Part shown: positions 50,585 through 63,250 of the stretch, piece by piece
Layout: each line of letters begins with the position of its first letter
How positions within the stretch are numbered: position 1 is the stretch's first letter
Assembly (NCBI GenBank): GCA_025617745.1
Contig: CM046853.1
Coordinates: 36,464,625 to 36,528,624, forward strand
Reading direction: 5' to 3'
From: Heliocidaris erythrogramma
Lineage: Eukaryota > Echinodermata > Echinoidea > Camarodonta > Echinometridae
Length of the DNA: 64,000 bases
Translations under genes and position numbers: made by a program
Notes under the pieces: generated by a model
Database searches by the model: none
What the model was told of the DNA's origin: nothing
Seen by the model: only the letters and a program-made list of their open reading frames with translations

Positions 50585-50897
50585 TTAAAGAATGAAAATG
50601 AAATGTGATCTTAAATAATAATTGATCCTTGACTGATAATAATTGATAATGATAGTACGTTTTAATTTACCCAGGGTAGCCTCATCAGTATTAATACTGC
50701 TCTTTATGAGGGTCCTGCAATTATTATTACCCCAGCTTTCATTTGCCAGGTACTGATTTAATACACCTGGCTCAAGATGGACAAATATGGGTTAACAACT
50801 TGTCCAAGTATATGAGCATTGATCTAGCAAAGTACTGAACCATGGACCCCAGGATCAGGACCTCTTGTATGAGAGTCAAGAGCCTTCCTCAATATAC

Positions 50898-51040
50898 CAG
50901 GGGAGCGTTTCATTAAAGGAAGATGTCGGATATTTCATCCGACAACTGTTATAAGCTACTGAAATCCTTGCATCTGATTGGCTGAGAGCAAATTTGTCGG
51001 ATAAAATATCTGACAAGTCCTTTCATGAAACGCTCCCCAG
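50898..51040 (-). mobile_element. palindromic constant-core element, copy 5 with variant inner arms
   Basis: The outer arm CAGGGGAGCGTTTCAT is shared with copy 4, but the inner arm is AAGGAAGATGTCGGATATTT, with a complementary change on the right side (AAATATCTGACAAGTCCTTT). Core as in copy 4, same orientation. Confidence 0.8.
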
Positions 51041-53007
51041 CAGTGCTCCCACAAGAAATGCACTGATTTGCACCGAGAGAATCCCCTACAACTTTTTATA
51101 GATCATCATGATTACCTAAACAAAATTTTCATGACATTCATCTGAAGTACATTGTTTTCTTTCTTCATTTTACACTATTAACACAGTTAATTTGAACACT
51201 TGAAATGATTTTGAACAACTTCTGAAAATCCATTTATTTCTAATTTCAACGAAACTATTGATATTAAATTGTATTTGTGCCAAGAGAAATACTCTGAAAT
51301 CAATTTTTAATTATTTTTTAATTTAGTCCTAATTCCTCATCCAGCTCAATATTTGCTTGATTCCTTCCTGCTTGATTATAGAAAGGAAAATAAAGAAACA
51401 CTTTATATTTTGGCTGCTTTTTTCTCCTGATCTTGAGTTGGAAAAATGTCAACCCGTATTCGAGTAGCATTCAATTCTCTTTCAGCTATTCAGCGTGTCT
51501 GAAAAACAACTTAATACCATGTTTTCATAGCTCGGGTTTCACTTCGTCTGACACATTACTTCATATAACGTTATTCGTGGCCTTCATTTGTATCTCTTGA
51601 TGTAAAACTTTCCCCATTGGCCTTTAAATATTCCTAGAATTTCAATCAGATAATGTAGACCAAGAAAATCTTGACAAACATTCCCTCTGTAACAACACTA
51701 CTGTTTACTCAATCCTTACACAAAAAATTACTTTGTTGTTGTTCAGGTTTATATGACACCAAAGTGGGCATTTATTTTCAATCTGGCTGGGGTCAAAATA
51801 GGACGGCTAAATCTGATTAAATCCATTTTTTTTTTCTCCAGCGCACACAAACCTTCAAACAATTGCATCTAATTATCAAGTTGTTCGTTCCCCATTAGGC
51901 CCTGGTTACAATAACAAAGCTCCGGGCCAAATACGATATCATACCTTTCGGCTCGTTTGCCGTGTATCCGTTTACCTGTCGCGCTCGCATCATGCCAGCG
52001 ACTTTATTGGTTAGAGTGATATAGAATACAGGAATAACAAGAGGGTTTGTTGCGTTTCACAGTAGCTCATCATTGAGTTACTCAAAATGAATTTTATTGA
52101 AAGCGTGGAAGAGAAAGTAAAAAGCAAAAGGTTTTTGACAGGGAGTGAACTTTGTCACATTCATGCAACAGCTTGGGCTGAAAGTGCATGAAAATTATTA
52201 CATCAGATCCTTATTACACTCTTTCCTGCAAATCTAATGCTAGTAACATCCACTCAAAAGAATCTAAGAAGAATTGTGAAAAAAAGATCTCCCATGGACT
52301 GCAAGATAGTGTAAATAGGAACAATAGGGTGAAATGGAAAAAGAATGATTTTTTTTTTTTTTGACGTAATTTTTTCCCCCCAGGAATAATGGATTAAAAA
52401 AATGAAAGAGGACTGCATCGTTCTTGGGGGAAAAGTTCTTTCAAGAATGTCAATTTTTGTTTCTATTCACGATCACCTACTCATTCCTATTCATTCTGTT
52501 TTATAGTACTGTATAGAATACTGGATAATGCAGTAATGATAACAGGGAAGATATAAATACTTATATCTGATGACAAAAAGGCCTACTCTCACATTGCACT
52601 TCATACTTAAGTTTCATTTAAACATAAATGTATAAGAGCTTGAAATGAAAAAAAAAATGTTGATAAAGTATTCTTTTAAATAGTGAAGTGACTTAGTAAG
52701 GGCAGTTATTTGCAATGTATCAAATAAAACTTAAGTCTTTAATCCAATCATTTCATCCAAAATTGTTTTAAATCTCTTGATATTGACCAGGGATATACTA
52801 GAAATGATCAATAGTCACGGTAATATAAAGGTACTTTTCATTTTTGGATGAACTGAATATATGAAGGACTAATGTCTCTGGGAAATATTGCATGGAATGA
52901 TCCTTTAAAGATATTAAGAAAAGTGCCGGAGGAAAGCCTGCATGCTTAAACGTTTGTATCTGAAGACTTGAGTGGAAAGAATCAGGTTGTACAATGAAGA
53001 TACATAC

Positions 53008-53140
53008 CGTTTTCTTTGCTGCTATATTGATGCGCAGTAGATGTAATAAGAAACTGCTACTGAAGAAATCTGGTCCAAATTGTAAGGATCCTATAGAGTC
53101 CAAGCTCACTAGTTCCACACAGTCTTGCAATATCCAAAGT
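53008..53140 (-). other. candidate upstream 5'UTR exon
   Basis: Searching upstream of the acceptor at 49789, the clearest donor on the minus strand is AAAACG^GTATGTATC, with the exon side ending at 53008. The stretch 53008-53460 is more GC-balanced than its surroundings and could hold a 5'UTR exon and promoter. The 5' limit given is arbitrary. This is inference from a single donor match; no transcript evidence is available. Confidence 0.25.
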
Positions 53141-55125
53141 AAGAATCACTCCGCCTGATGAGACTAGTGCAACTTCACATCTCCTCGGTCCCAACCATAA
53201 AACACTTCATCCACTCCTGTGTGCTGAGCAGGGTATAGAAAGCGTCTGACGCCACTCTGCTTCTGCCAATTTCCTCTCCTTTTGAGCCCAGGTCATTGTC
53301 CCATCTTATTCCGTCTGCCGATCATACTGGCACTGTACATTCTATCTCAAGGCGCCTCCGTCCAAACTTCAGTTGAATGGTTCTCTCGATCAGTCTCCCC
53401 CTATCTCACTCTCTCTCTCTGACTCCCACTTCAAAGGCAACCTGAACATAGAAAATGTTTGAAAATATGATGAAAGGTTTGGGTTATGACGCTTCAAGCA
53501 TTTGGTAAAAAGTATGTATTATTAAGGAGGCTGAAAATAAAGTACAACTTTTTTTATCTGAAATACCTGCAGAGTGCACTCACTAAAGTCAAAACCTTGA
53601 TCTTTATCAGTCTCAATAAAACCTAATTCTAAGTGCATGAATGCCAAACCCCTACACCTGAAGCTTTCAATCAGATTTTTGGAAATATCCCAAATATTTT
53701 TAATTTCACAAGTGGAGATCGACGATGCTCACAAGGCAATACGTATGCAGCGATCTGTGAAACCAATACATAAATCGTAACACCACAAGACATGCATTAA
53801 CAAAGATTAAGTGATTAATCAATTCCACATTAGGGTGAAACTTTGCAGAAGAAAAGGACTTAACCCATATTTTCCAATGTAAAGATGTAACAACAATCCA
53901 AGCCTCACCAAGGTGACCTGAATGACACAAAACGACCACCAAAGATTTGAACCACGTACGCAATGAGGGAATATCGGAGAGACACCAAAATAGCAAGACT
54001 GGATTGGGTTTTAATTTGAGGCAAGCACAGAGTTGTAATTTGATTAGAGAGTTTGCTCCTAGCTGGAACAAGTGTTTCTATTCACTAGGGGTGGAGAGAG
54101 GGAGGGCTTTCAATATGGGCATGCATGTAATGATACGAGTGTGGTCAGACAGAGCATGGACTTATATGAAGCCATGGACAGAGGAAATATAATATATTAA
54201 AGGTATACCAGCTAGACAACTAAGGGTACCACTCAGCTTACTGTAGATCAAGATAGGAGTAAAAAGGTTTTAGGCGTTCATGAACAATTTAGTAATGGTC
54301 CCTGCATATAATCCTGTATGGTGAGGACCTTAAGTCATGCACACCTGCAAACAAATTTCTTAAATCTTGATTTATTGATTTACAATTATCCACAATTTCA
54401 AGAAACAGCACTTCAAAATCTTGAACATTACTTTTACCTGAAACTTCATAAACATGAGTTTGCACTTCCCTAAAGCTCTTATACAAATTGATAAATATGT
54501 CAAAATGAGGAAGCAGGATAACATAATGTATATCCAACAAAAGAGGAACAGGAAAAAGACAGACACAAACTTACTTCTTTGACATGGAGGCCAAAAAAGA
54601 AAGAAAAAATTCTGTATACCCTAGACTTAATTATTAACATTTTTTTTATTACTAATGGGCGGGGGGGAGGGTAGGGCTCCTTCACACGGAAAGCCAGACT
54701 AGCAGAGACAGATCCATAACTATTCCATCACCAGTCTGCAAATTACCATCTGTAGAGTTCACAATATAGGGGCCATTTAGACAAGAAATATTAAAACATT
54801 AAAGCCCACGCTCAGCAGCAAAATTAAATGATAATAGATACGGTGCACCACATTTGTCTATCTTAAAACACACATCAGAAGTATATGGAGGGACTACTGT
54901 TAAGCACAGCTATATCTTTACCCCTCTAAATATTGGCTTGTATCCAAACAATTTTCAATGTCTTATTTTTATTTGCAGTATACTTCTTAATGTCTGAATG
55001 AGGCTAAAGCTTGTCTAGCTTCTCAGACTGACATATACATCCCCATTCACAAGCACCTGCCCTTATTGGCCTTTCATCATGATGAGCTGAGAGATTGGAG
55101 AGGAAAACATAAGCTGAAAGCTTAA

Positions 55126-55420
55126 AGGAGTACTCAACCGCAGATTGTGGACGTTTTTATTCCGCAAGAGAGCACCGTGATCGTTACCTCATCATGCCGT
55201 TGCCCCGCGGGGCGCAAACTCCGGACAAACTGGTCGCCGCACAACATGCACACTCCGCCTGAGCTCGAGTTCTCGTGCAAGATTCGGTCGGCTTCGTGCA
55301 GTCCGAAATGTAATCCCAGTAGTCTGACAGACGCGTTCGACGCAAAAAATTTGTGTATGAGTGAATAGGGCTAATTACGCAATCCTGAATTTTCCCACAG
55401 ACGTCTGGTGGCGTATCCCT
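55126..55420. mobile_element. TTAA-flanked GC-rich element
   Basis: TTAA at 55122-55125 and 55421-55424. The ends AGGAGTACTCAACCGCAGA and (inverted) AGGGATACGCCACCAGACG are imperfect inverted repeats. The 295-bp interior is markedly CpG-rich compared with its surroundings, and an internal 73-codon frame there has no recognisable domain. TTAA targets also occur in other superfamilies, so only the target preference is claimed. Confidence 0.55.
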
Positions 55421-56274
55421 TTAAGACTAACAATTAACAAGCAGAAATCTATAAAATCTTGATCTTGTTTATTTCCTCTCATCAGCCCACTGGCCATTCG
55501 TGGCAGTTAGGGAGGTGTTAAAACTTGCATGAGGTCAAATCCAAAGCCCATATTAATGGATCTTTGTCTAACTAACAACAAGACCCCTGAGTATTCAAAG
55601 GGCACACTCCCATGAAAAATGACCCATATTTGTGATAGTTTTCATCCCAAGTTTGGCAGGCACCATACATATAGTACTTTAATTTTAATTATGAGATATG
55701 TACACAGTACTGACAAAATGGATATAATAGAATAAAATTGTTGCTGTATACTTAGATGGCTTTCTATCCCAATGTCTAATTAGCATAATCTGAATCCCTC
55801 CCATCATCTTCCAAGCATTTTATAGGAATAGAAATTCCTACTTGTTTTGTGTCAATGGAACAATCGTTCTTTATTTAGGTAAAAGAAATAAGAAAAGACG
55901 AAAAATGCCTGATTTTCCAGCAATTAGTGAAAAGCATTGTCAGGAACTGATACACTGTATCAAGTGATTGAACTCGGTCATCATGTAAGAATAAACTTTA
56001 TTGTATAGACACCAGTTCACTTCAAATCAACTTGTTTCTCTTTAGAGTACCGGTAAATACAAAATTTCTTTATTTACACTGTCCCACTTGAAAAGTGAAA
56101 TTGCACACTAAACATGACTTACTTTCTTCAAAATATCAACATGTATATTTTTAGCACATGACAATACATGAGATTTTACAACAGGATATTAATGTTTGAT
56201 TTAATAACAGCCCAAAGCGCATTCTCACATCAATATGCCCTTCTGATGATCTAGACATTTTCTTTGTTTTTCCC

Positions 56275-56460
56275 CTCTCACAATGTATATTTCTCCCCCT
56301 CCCCTCTGCCTCTTCTCTCTCTCTGTCTCTGTGGGTGCATATCCTTATCTCTCTCTCTCTCTCTCTCTTTCACCTTCCTTTCACAATCTCTCTTCATCTC
56401 TCTCTCACTCTCTCTCTCTCTCTCTCTCAACCTCCCCCTTCTTTCTCTCCCCATTTCTCC
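56275..56460 (+). repeat. CT microsatellite tract
   Basis: Several pure CT runs of 20-26 bases separated by short pyrimidine-rich spacers. Confidence 0.9.
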
Positions 56461-58730
56461 ATGTTTGTGTTGTTATCTCTTATTCTATTTCCTTTTGTCC
56501 TTAATTGTTACTATGCATGAGTCACCTTTTCTCTCGCTGATTCCATTGTGCTATCATTTACTTCAATAGTTAAGGATATCCACTGGTATATCCATTTAAT
56601 ACCCCAATCAACTAACTCATTAATGCAGTGTTATGTTACTATGACAACAGTGGATAAATAAATTTCATGAAGTGATCAGATGGCTTAGATGTGATTAGAT
56701 GTGAGGTCTTATACAAAATAATTAGCATCAAAATCCACTAGTCATTTAATCCAAATGACATTTACATGTAGGTCCAAACTGAGTTGAAATGTAGATCAAT
56801 ATCCCTTACACTTATGTTGTACGGTTTCGTTGAGAACATCCATACTGAGAGGGCACACCCATTTTTCTGTTGTTGTTGGTTTTTTTAATCCCCTTGTTTC
56901 ATCCTGTATGTTGTACATTTTCTTATGATCTAAGTCCGTCCATGTACGCATGTAGGTGCTCAACATCAATGTAAACTGTGTATATTGTATACATAACACA
57001 ACACATTTTACATTCTAAGCTGGTTGACTTAAGCAATTTATCCATGCAAACGTTAATCAATCATTCCAAAATAAGACGATCCTATTCTGCCATCTCCACA
57101 CATACAACACACTTCGACTTTACATGCAACGCTACCAAAAGAAATGAAAAAAAAAAATTGCCCCCGGATATGGGAGGCCCACAGTCATTGCGGGGACATT
57201 GTCAGACTCTTCCGCGCCATGCTAAATCACCACTTATGGGATTGGCACCGTGGCAAGCATTTTATTGGAGATCACGCTGGCATATTTGGTCCATAAAGAA
57301 CTCATTTGTGGCTGTTTTTTAATGATGTTGATGATATTCATGTATCTTTGGAGAGCCACTTCTTCCATATGCTTCCTTTGAAGATGAGGTACAGTTCTCA
57401 GGAAAAGGGTTCGATTTGCATTTCTCTAATTCATGTCAAGATGGCAAACATATCTTCATCAGTATATGATCTGTTACAAACATTGATATATATTATTTAC
57501 ACTGTAATAATGTAATATATTCTAGTGAAGATTGATCCTCAGAGAAAATGTGAGAAGGAAGGAGAGAGTGATTACAATTTCAAGAGCAGATAATGAGACT
57601 AAGCTGTATATTTGACCTGTAATGAATTCATTTACGAGGTGTAGATGATTTCAAGACAATCACTTGTTCTCTATTCACTCCATTTGTTATCCAGGAAAAT
57701 GGGTCACGAGGGAGGGAAGAAAATACATCAGACTTCTCAAAGCTTATAATGCAATCCCCCTTTTGGAATTTGATAATAAACAACAAAGGGAAAACACAAA
57801 AACACCTTGGAGGACTCAGGATCACGACGTTGAAGGTCACTTTTTAAAATTAAAAGCACTGCTTAAATCATGAAATTTTAGTGGAATGCTATATCAAGAT
57901 GAAAGAAATCATGAGATAATTATGTCTGTTCATGATGATCTTGTTATACATGCATTATATCTATTATCTGTTAAATTGTAAAAGATATTGTCCATGATCA
58001 TTGTTTCCTTGCTTTTGAGTATTCAGCTCAAGTTTTAAAACTACCTTTTCAATAGATGTGCCTTCTGTATCTACATTTTATGATAATTGCAAAAAAAAGA
58101 AGATATTAGATATGAATGAAGGCTATTTTACATCTATGAGCTATCTGAAAATGAAATTTATCCAATGTGTTTACTTCAATGGGAATACAGTTGTATAATT
58201 GTATGGAGTCTTCCTGATCCTACTCTTATCCAGCTATTGTATTGATAGAAGATGATTTTGGAGCCAGTCTGTATCCATCCTGTTCTCCCATATCCATAAG
58301 CAGTAGGGTCAAGAGTCATTATGGGTCTCAGTATTTTTCTGTTCAGAGTAGGCTTGCACACTGGCTACATCCAATTAAGAGAGGGGGTAATGTGGGCCTC
58401 AGATTCCATTATTAGATGAGACTTAATTAATTGGCTTGCATCAGACATAGCATGTAGGTACCATTGGACACCTGAGGCATACCCTTACAAACTACCTCTC
58501 ATTGCCCTCTGACAGCTTCCAAGAACAAACTGCTCCTGAAAATTTTAGTTTGATCCTTTACAATATGAGGTCTCCAAAGTATATGTAAAATGATAGCTTC
58601 TTTAGATAGTGACATATTTCCTAAATGTCTTTTGGGGTTGAAAATTCAGATTTTATATTAATTTTCCAAACATGATTAAAACAGAGATGATCATTTTCAG
58701 GTACACTGACGCCTTTTCCTCTCCTTCCAT

Positions 58731-58765
58731 TTTTTTTTTTTTTTTTTTGGGGGGGGGGGGGGGGG
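58731..58765 (+). repeat. T18-G17 homopolymer junction
   Basis: T18 directly followed by G17. Similar junctions lie at 25361-25390 and 39891-39918. Confidence 0.9.
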
Positions 58766-59629
58766 TAGTCAGGTCTCCAAATTTGCTTTAGTGTATGTTC
58801 AAAACAAAGGAAAGAGTCCAATTTGTACCTGGATAACCAATCGTAAAACGTAGAGGAAAATTTGGTTTTCCATTCAGATTATAGATAAGAAAACTTTTGG
58901 AACAATACTTGCTGCAGATAGCTGACTAGTATTGAACATGATAGCTCTAACATATTCAATCAGGACTTCTAAAAAATGACAATGATCCATGACAAAAAGA
59001 AGGAGGGAGATATATTTATACAATATCTTCTCTTTGCTTCGATTCATTGCTCCTTCTCACATGTCAGCTTGATGATAAGCCATGGTGTTTACGTCTTCAG
59101 ATTTGAAAGGAATATTTGACGAAGTGGAAAGAATAGTGAAATTTACAGGGCTCTTGTTTGATACAATCATTGTGGCTCTGAAAAGACTACCCTGTTTTAT
59201 CAACATAACATGATTAAAAATTGAACTAAATAATGAACTTAATGAATAAACAAACATACAAATTATTTATTGCAAATAAAGGAGACAAAAATATTCCATA
59301 AAACAAGATATCTAAGGTACTTTAGAATAAAAACATTTCTTAAAAATTTAAGGCACCATGCTTTTCAAGTAAGCTTTTGAAAGTTGAATACAGATTGTGC
59401 TATGCATAGTCCATTGGTGAATGAACTTATATTCTCAGTTTTGTATGTGATATGGACAGACAGACAAGAATTAAGATAACAAAGATCCTCATGCCATTCT
59501 CAAATGACATATTAATACTGTAGACCAAACCCTGTTGCCAAAAAGCTGTAAGAATTAATGGATCAAGCCCGAAGGCTGTAAGATTTAAGAATCAATTGTT
59601 TGATTGTTTATGTGTCTTATAAAGTTACG

Positions 59630-59716
59630 TATAGGCCGTTGAGAGCCAGAAGGGCACTGAGTCTATGTAAAGTCTATGTAAAATGCTTTTAAGGAATGCC
59701 TTTCTGACTCCCAGCA
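59630..59716. repeat. dispersed hairpin repeat, diverged copy
   Basis: Left arm GAGAGCCAGAAGGGCACTGA; right arm AGGAATGCCTTTCTGACTC. The loop contains a short direct repeat AAGTCTATGTAAA. Confidence 0.6.
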
Positions 59717-59764
59717 CATATGCTCAAAAAATGTTCAATAAAACCGGCTTTTTATATTTTCATG

Positions 59765-60086
59765 TATGTGTGTGTGCTTGTGACTTAGCAGTGTTCGTAA
59801 GATGGAACCCAGCTGTTCATACAGCAATATATTGGCATCATAAAATAGAACATCACAAGCTGATAAATATGAATTATTAGTTTACAATGATAATAAGAAG
59901 ATTCAATTCAAATAAATAAGGCACACAATGTGTGTGTGCTTATGACTTAGCAGTGTTCGTAAGATGGAACCCAGCTGTTCATACAGCAATATATTGGCAT
60001 CATAAAATAGAACATCACAAGCTGATAAATATGAATTATTAGTTCACAATGATAATAAGAAGATTCAATTCAAATAAATAAGGCAC
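59765..60086 (+). repeat. 162-bp tandem duplication, two copies
   Basis: Two adjacent copies with a period of 162 bp, both running from TGTGTGTGCTTGTGACTTAG (second copy CTTATGAC) to AATAAATAAGGCAC. Only two or three substitutions are visible, so the duplication is recent. No coding content. Confidence 0.93.
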
Positions 60087-61039
60087 TGAGGCTCAATAAA
60101 AGAGCTTTGTTTACAGATGAAACCATGTAAAAAAAAAAGACACGTTTGTACCTATAAACATCACTCAACAAGTTGCACCACCCTCAAGTACCCAATTTCA
60201 AATGGCCTCTTGCATTATTTAATCCATCCGAACTAAAATTATGAGTAATGCCGACTGCTGCTGCAATAGATCAAATGATCTTGATGTTGAAATATAAACT
60301 CAAACAAATGGAACTGTAACTTCATATCATTGTTTTCAAGAGACATTCTAGGTTTCTATAATGAAACAGTTTTCCATCTAATGAAGAGGAGTATTTGATA
60401 AGTTATACATACGTTCCAGCATGATGAATTTCATCTTATATCCCCATTATTTAAAAAAAGATTATGAAATTTGTTAGCTTTTTTCTCTCCCCATCCAAGG
60501 AAAAATAAACTTAATATACTTTTTAGAAACATTCACTACGCTTTTCCCAAAAAAGAGGATAGAGTAAAGAAAAAGAATGCATTTTGAAACTTGACGAATG
60601 TCACCAAAATTTCCACACAAGGTCATTATCAAAGTGCATTTCCATACCTCAATTTATATTTCAATTGAGCAATGGTTTGGGAATTATCATTTTCAACCTC
60701 AAGGACAGAATACTTTCGATACGACCATAAAAGCGATAATCATCATTAAGAATAAATACTGACTGATACCAGCATCGGCGCCTTTGGTAGGTATAAAGTG
60801 AATCTATAATGGCCTGGCTTATATGGATGAGACTCTGTACGAGACTGGTATTAATCATCGTCATCATGATATGGAGGGCATCCCAACTTTTGCATCTCTT
60901 CCAGTTGAGAGCACACACTGCCTCACTACAGCGTTATCACACCTCCGTCATTATACTGCAATCAATGAACCAGAATAGCGGATGCATTCATAAAATGGAA
61001 ATCAATATTTGACACAAAAAAATGCTTCCTCTTTGTATC

Positions 61040-61200
61040 TCTCGTCGTATCACTCTCTCTCTCCCAACTTCCTAACTCCTCTGTTCTTCTGCTCTCTCTC
61101 TCTCTCTCTCCCCCCTCCTTGTTGTCCTCTTCTTTTCATATTTGTCCATTCCTATCTCTCTCCACTTTCTCTCTCTCTCTCTCTTTCTCTCACACTACAG
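61040..61200 (+). repeat. CT microsatellite tract
   Basis: Interrupted CT runs. Confidence 0.85.
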
Positions 61201-61928
61201 ATATACACGTATCTATTATCTCTTTCTTTATTTTCAGTTATCTGTATTTTTTATTTTCTATTTTGCTCTAATTCACTTACTTCTGTTTTTTAAGGGTTCA
61301 TATGCATCCTTTAAAATCCTCTGGTCTTATTCATTCTAATGGCTCCCCATTTGTTTTCCTTCTCTCTCTAAAAAAAAAAAAACTACCCACAATCTTCTTG
61401 CCTTTACATTTTTTTCTTCAATATCATTCTTAAACAATAACTAGTCCCATCTCTGTTTCACAGCCACCATGAGCTCCATACCAATATCTATTCATGAAAG
61501 AGATTATTATTGATTCCATCATTATGCTACAATACACATGAGATTCCGATGGGCTGGGAGTGAATGAATGTTGCATTAGTGTATAATGTATGTTCTTTCC
61601 CCCACGAGAGATTTCAGTCAATCAATTTGTCTGATCATGTATACAGTGTTGTACATGAAAAAAATTTTTACTTCCACCTCCCCTTATATCTCTCTCATCC
61701 CTCATCTTTTCCCTTATATACCCTCTCCTACAGCAGGATATTATAGGTCAGCTAACTGGAAAGTAATGTGAAACATTCTTTCAATCGACTCAAGTGGAGG
61801 AGGAGGGGGGGGGGTGGATTCTGAGTTCAGAGTACAGTGGCATCAAGTATCCATTTATCAGACTTTGCATTGGTGGTCTTTCACCTTTCCTATAAATAAA
61901 TTGGCAGTGCAAAAAAGTGCAAAAAGTT

Positions 61929-61930
<2 letters not shown>

Positions 61931-61962
<32 letters not shown>
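61931..61962 (+). repeat. TA microsatellite
   Basis: About 16 uninterrupted TA units. Confidence 0.95.
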
Positions 61963-61964
<2 letters not shown>

Positions 61965-63034
61965 ACTTACAAGAACTATACTTCATGAAATGATATTCAA
62001 TTTCAATTATTGCCTTATCAATCTATTTATACTTTGAAATAGGCAAAACCCCTTCTTTTCTTTAGTTCACTTTAATAGTACAATGTCGAGACTCCTAAAA
62101 CTGTTGCTTTTTAACAAAGTACTGCATCTGGCTGATCAAGGCTTCTTTTAAAACTAAATGAGGACTTTATAAGTGGGTCAGGCATTTAACAGAGTAAGTT
62201 GCATGCCTGCTTTAACTAGCTGGATCACTTTTTTTTTCTATTTTGTAACTGTCTTGTGTCCTGTTATACTTAATTTGGCTAACCTATACATCTATTGGTA
62301 AGAAACCTACAGAAATAATGACAATAAAAGAACAGATGCATCAAACTTATTGCCAATAATGATGTCTGATTAACAATTCCATAAAAATCAATCATGAATT
62401 CAGAAGAGAGATATGGGCACCTAGATACTTCATTTTATATCATCTTGATTCCTTGATGTAAATTACAGGTGGTTTTATGCAGCACATGAAATACAAGACC
62501 CAGATCTGACAGAATACATGAGGCATGTTCTATCACAATTTGACTATTCTTCACGACATCCCGAGACTGATTTGTGAAAGCAGGTACATGAATGCGTGGT
62601 AAAGACATCAGAGATCTTCAGATTACCAGAGCGTGCTACCAATGAATTTTTCAGTGTGGAGAAATGAAACTATGGATTTTTATTTTACTTTTTGAAATGC
62701 AGATTGTTAGGAAGTGTTATGTGATGACTTTTATATGACCTTGTGATCTCCATATTCCTAAGATCACTCATCCGTGAGAGTTAGACAGCATGGCTCTCAG
62801 GTCTCTGGAGTGGTGCCATTATCTTGCCATTTTTCTTAACCTAAATTTAGCCCCTGCTTCATGAAGAGTAAGTATTCTGCCATTGATACTGCTTCATAAA
62901 TCACCATTCCTTCACCAAAGCTTTCTTTTTAATTTTCATTTTGCTGATAATTTTACATGCAATTTATATTTAAAATATTGCCTTGACTTTCTGTCTTCTG
63001 CATATATACATGTATATGCTTCAAGTAATCAATT

Positions 63035-63250
63035 TCTTTGCTTTCTCTCTCTCTCTCTATTTCTCTATCTATTATTGTCTCTCTATGTCTTTCTCTGTCT
63101 CTCTCCACTTTTCTTTTTTTCCTCTCTCTTTTAACATCACATCAACTTGGAACTCCTGAATCTCTCTCTCTCTCTCTTATTCTCTTTATAAAAAAATTCT
63201 TTACTCTCTGAACTTCTGAGTCTACATCACCATCCCTTTCTCTCTCTACT
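63035..63250 (+). repeat. CT-rich tract
   Basis: Several CT runs with pyrimidine-rich spacers. Confidence 0.85.

Noticed and set aside
53706..54071. 121-codon minus-strand frame
   Set aside because: No domain, signal peptide or family recognised; length is within what an AT-rich 64-kb window can yield by chance.
57400..57430. GGTTCGATTTGC resembling a tRNA B box
   Set aside because: No A box at the right distance and no cloverleaf; considered chance.
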